Assembly (NCBI GenBank): GCA_938041705.1
Contig: CALISP010000243.1
Span: 1 to 25,564 of the forward strand
From: an uncultured Cocleimonas sp.
GTDB lineage: Bacteria; Pseudomonadota; Gammaproteobacteria; Thiotrichales; Thiotrichaceae
Reading direction: 5' to 3'
DNA length: 25,564 nt
A model generated the notes under the pieces. It was not told the origin of the DNA. It did not search any database and was given only the letters and a program-made list of their open reading frames with translations. Of this stretch, positions 23,004-25,564 are shown piece after piece. How positions within the stretch are numbered: the first letter of the stretch is position 1; each line of letters starts with the position of its first letter. A program made the translations under genes and the position numbers.

Positions 23004-24197
23004 TTATTTATTATGATCAGGCCATTTCCACATGGGCTCATCTAGCATTCCCTGTCCGACTATGCGGGTTTGGCCTAACTCTTTTTGTAGATGGATTGAG
23101 TTACAATTCTCATTATTTTCCAGTGTCGCGATTAAGCGGCTAGCGTGCGATACCACCCACACCTGGGTTGATTCTGATGCACGAATGATTAATCTACCTA
23201 AGGCGGGAAGTAAATCAGGATGTAAGCTCGTTTCTGGCTCGTTGAGCACCATCAAAGTAGGGGGTCTTGGTGTAAGCAAGGCAGCTACCCAAAGTAAGTA
23301 TCGCAAAGTACCATCTGAAAACTCTGAGGCTGATAACGGCCTGAGTAAACCATACTGGCGTAAGTTAACCATAAAGCGTCCATCTTCTTGTACCGTAATC
23401 GCAATGCTTGATCCGGGGAAAGCATCTGAGATGGCATTGTTTAATGCATCAACATCACCTATCTCGATAATCGTTTGCAATGCAGCGGCCAAGTCACGAC
23501 CATCATGGTGTAACACAGGAGTGCGCGTACCTAGTTGTGGTAAACGCGCAGGTGCTTCTGAGTCTGAACGGAAGTGATCATAAAAACGCCAGCCTCTGAT
23601 TTGGTCTTTTAATGACAGTATTTCAGGTGCTTTCTCAGGATCAGTTGCTTGGGTAAAAATGCTTTCAAAGTTACTGGTATGTTGTGCGATAACATTCCAT
23701 TGGCGATTGTCGCGTACTTTAATCATTGCACCTTCGCGATCGACTAAAGAACTTGCAGGACGATAGGAGTTGCCTGCCCAAATACATTCGCGCTTAATTT
23801 CAGGGTCAAGTGAAAATGCAGTCGGTCCCGCATTGCCAGCTGGTGGTAGCCCAAGAGAAATTGAATAGCCAAATTCTTGATTAGAGAAGTCCTCACCTGA
23901 AAAACCTAAGCGCAATCGTTTTAACTTTTGTTGAGGACCACCCTGTACTTCAACTTCCCCTCTGCGCATTGCATCAGATATTTTTTCAGGGCCTGCCCAA
24001 AAAGTAGATTTAAGCCCTCCTTCGCGTGCCAGTGAATTTATCACCCCGCCTTGTGCAGTTTCTGATAACAATCTCAGTGCTTTGTATAAATTAGATTTAC
24101 CACTAGCGTTTTCACCTGTAATTAAATTCAAACTTCCAAAAGGAATCACTAAATTTAACAGTGAACGATAGTTGGCAATGGCGAGGGTTTTAATCAT
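23004..24197 (-). CDS. AAA ATPase of the AAA_21 / RecF-like SMC-type group
   Basis: The 397-residue protein has Walker A GENASGKS (28-35), an ABC-like signature LSASEFSDGTLRYL, Walker B LMVLNEPETSLHPDL and the switch histidine in VSHAS. The usual Asp before the catalytic Glu is Asn (LNEPE), a variant common in this ATPase group. Such proteins occur alone or with a nuclease or effector in defence modules; no partner is next to it here. Base composition is higher in GC (about 47% in a sampled stretch) than neighbouring genes, and it is flanked closely by two copies of the dispersed repeat. Both suggest acquisition. The role is unknown. Confidence 0.85.
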   Translation of the reverse strand: MIKTLAIANYRSLLNLVIPFGSLNLITGENASGKSNLYKALRLLSETAQGGVINSLAREGGLKSTFWAGPEKISDAMRRGEVEVQGGPQQKLKRLRLGFSGEDFSNQEFGYSISLGLPPAGNAGPTAFSLDPEIKRECIWAGNSYRPASSLVDREGAMIKVRDNRQWNVIAQHTSNFESIFTQATDPEKAPEILSLKDQIRGWRFYDHFRSDSEAPARLPQLGTRTPVLHHDGRDLAAALQTIIEIGDVDALNNAISDAFPGSSIAITVQEDGRFMVNLRQYGLLRPLSASEFSDGTLRYLLWVAALLTPRPPTLMVLNEPETSLHPDLLPALGRLIIRASESTQVWVVSHASRLIATLENNENCNSIHLQKELGQTRIVGQGMLDEPMWKWPDHNK

Positions 24198-24244
24198 GTT
24201 TTATACGTTTTGGTTCTCATGCAATTGACACTAAATAATACATC

Positions 24245-24268
24245 AAAAAAGACACCCTCCCACTTTTA
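24245..24268 (-). repeat. Dispersed G-tract repeat, copy 6
   Basis: On the plus strand AAAAAAGACACCCTCCCACT followed by TTTA. It lies 48 bases upstream of the ATPase start, in the same orientation as copy 5. The C-tract is interrupted by one T. Confidence 0.8.
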
Positions 24269-24347
24269 TGGGGTTTAAAAACAACCAACCTTTCGGGTTA
24301 TCGTCTTTGTACTCCAACATTGTTTCCGACTATGCACGTTTTTGGTT

Positions 24348-24971
24348 TTATCCAGCAAGGAAAGCCAAAAGTTGACCTTTAATCAAGCTAAATGCGATCG
24401 CCCACATGATACAACCAATTAGAAAGTCCAATATCTTCCATGAGTTTGGGTTTTCGAAAAAAGGTCTCAGTATTCTTGCACCATAACCAAGAGCAAAGAA
24501 AAATAAGAAAGATGCAGTCACTGCGCCTAATGCAAATTCTACTTTTTGTCCTACATATTGGGTTGATATAGAGCCTAGTAGCATCACTGTATCTAAGTAA
24601 ACGTGAGGATTTAACCACGTGAGTGCTAGACACGTTGCAACGATCTTACTCAGTGATGAGATCTTTGCATCAGCTGGATTTAAAATTTCACTTGAGTTAA
24701 AGGCTAACCAAAAATTCATAGCCCCATAGATGAATAAGAATAGGGCGCCACCATACCTTGCCAGTGGTTCTATCCAAGGAATTGTTGAGATGATCACTGA
24801 GAATCCAAAAACGCCCATGATAATAAGCAAAGCATCCGAAACAGCACAAATTAGGCAGACAACAAACACATATTCTTTTTTTAGACCTTGTCTAAGAACA
24901 AAAGCATTTTGTGATCCAATCGCTAGAATCAAACTAATACCAAGAGAAAAGCCTGCGAGAAGAGCGTTCAT
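24348..24971 (-). CDS. ArgO/LysE-family amino-acid exporter
   Basis: From the ATG the protein is 207 residues with about six membrane segments. The start MNALLAGFSLGISLILAIGS and the following QNAFVLRQGL are the signature of the LysE/ArgO branch, which exports arginine and lysine. LTWLNPHVYLDTVML is the second conserved block. A TTG two codons upstream (24977) is rejected because GAGAAG is well placed for the ATG at 24971. It differs from the RhtB-type exporter at 19119 in family branch. It lies 150 bases from the ATPase gene, with repeat copy 6 between them, so co-transcription is doubtful. Confidence 0.92.
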   Translation of the reverse strand: MNALLAGFSLGISLILAIGSQNAFVLRQGLKKEYVFVVCLICAVSDALLIIMGVFGFSVIISTIPWIEPLARYGGALFLFIYGAMNFWLAFNSSEILNPADAKISSLSKIVATCLALTWLNPHVYLDTVMLLGSISTQYVGQKVEFALGAVTASFLFFFALGYGARILRPFFENPNSWKILDFLIGCIMWAIAFSLIKGQLLAFLAG

Positions 24972-25292
24972 TAGCAACTTCTCGATATTAAAAAGTGATT
25001 CAAGAGGGACTCCTTATATTGTAATAAACAGTGTAATAAACGTAATTACAAATAATGCGTTTAAATAATGAATCAAGTAGTGCTTAAATCCGAATGAATA
25101 TAGTACTTATTTGAAATATCACGATGGTCTATATTTTAAACAATTTCAAAGGCACTCCATACTTTTTTAATGAGAGTTCGTTTAAGTTTTTAAAACGATA
25201 CTAGAATGTATGTAAAGCCGATATTTTTTGTTCAGTCTATATTACACTCATGATCAACATTAATTTTCATTCAAACTTGCCGGAGCAAAAAT
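24972..25292. other. Intergenic region before the terminal hydrolase gene
   Basis: About 320 AT-rich bases between divergent genes. A -10-like TATATT occurs at 25238-25243, about 50 bases before the next start, but without a good -35. I see no gene, terminator or repeat copy here. Confidence 0.5.
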
Positions 25293-25564
25293 ATGATCCT
25301 CTACAAAGGGATGGATGCTGATACCTTAGAAGCGGAATACAATCTAACTAAACGTCGTGGTGCAGATAGTTTTGCTAAGGTAGCCGAGCATTGGTCAAAA
25401 CGGAGTGCTGAATTCCGAGATGCATCTGGCGCACAAGTTGATCTTGTCTATGGTGATGGCGAACGCGATAAGTTTGATTATTTTTACTCAGGTAATCCAA
25501 ATGGGCCGCTTTTGATTTATATACATGGTGGATACTGGCAGCGTGGTGATAAAAGCATGTACAG
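25293..25564 (+). CDS. Alpha/beta hydrolase, arylformamidase (KynB)-like, 3' end outside window
   Basis: The open frame runs from ATG 25293, with GGAG eight bases before it, to the window edge (90 codons). It begins MILYKGMDADTLEAEYNLTK and reaches FDYFYSGNPNGPLLIYIHGG, then YWQRGDKSMY. The HGGYW oxyanion motif and the N-terminal layout (a helix with EYN, then RD-like turn and a strand before HGG) are those of the esterase/arylformamidase group that includes N-formylkynurenine formamidase. The nucleophile and the rest lie beyond the window, so substrate is unknown. Confidence 0.8.
   Translation, partial: MILYKGMDADTLEAEYNLTKRRGADSFAKVAEHWSKRSAEFRDASGAQVDLVYGDGERDKFDYFYSGNPNGPLLIYIHGGYWQRGDKSMY

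Overview
The window reads as chromosomal DNA of an AT-rich, free-living and probably marine proteobacterium, most likely a gammaproteobacterium. The basis is a clear DMSP demethylase gene (dmdA), an NfsA-type nitroreductase, LysE/ArgO exporters and generally bacterial RBS and terminator usage. The genus cannot be assigned by reading alone. There is no rRNA, tRNA, CRISPR array, transposase or phage gene.

Layout. 84-4551 (minus): a DM13-domain protein, a large membrane-anchored glycosidase-like protein with a C-terminal CBM9-like domain, and a two-domain CbiX-like protein. 4680-8390 (plus): nitroreductase nfsA, small heat-shock protein, group II truncated hemoglobin, then a MarR regulator with a heme-oxygenase-fold putative metalloenzyme. 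8483-9248 (minus): pterin dehydratase phhB and ytoQ. 9661-16049 (plus): an apparent operon of O-acetylhomoserine sulfhydrylase (metY), an alpha/beta hydrolase, a FadN-type hydroxyacyl-CoA dehydrogenase/enoyl-CoA hydratase fusion and a DmdB-like acyl-CoA ligase. It converges on dmdA (16109-17224, minus). 17450-19736: periplasmic TlpA-like thioredoxin, and a divergent LysR/LysE pair. 19825-22772 (minus): a C-terminally short MttB-like methyltransferase, a homocysteine S-methyltransferase and a secreted MsrA. 23004-24971 (minus): an AAA ATPase and an ArgO-like exporter. 25293-end: the start of a KynB-like alpha/beta hydrolase.

The centre is coherent as a methyl-sulfur locus. DmdA would demethylate DMSP to methylmercaptopropionate, the ligase would make its CoA thioester, and the fusion enzyme has a crotonase domain that could act on the unsaturated thioester. 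MetY can fix released methanethiol into methionine. The homocysteine methyltransferase, MttB-like protein and MsrA extend the methyl and methionine theme. No DmdC dehydrogenase is present, and the DmdD step is only inferred.

The most unusual structural signal is a short dispersed repeat, consensus AAAAGTGGGGGGTGTCTTTT. Its six clear copies occur as three pairs, each closely bracketing one single gene: the glycosidase-like gene, dmdA and the AAA ATPase. Two further degraded copies lie elsewhere. One copy forms a GTAG-footed hairpin, as REP elements do. This could be a REP family or the boundary signal of single-gene cassettes.
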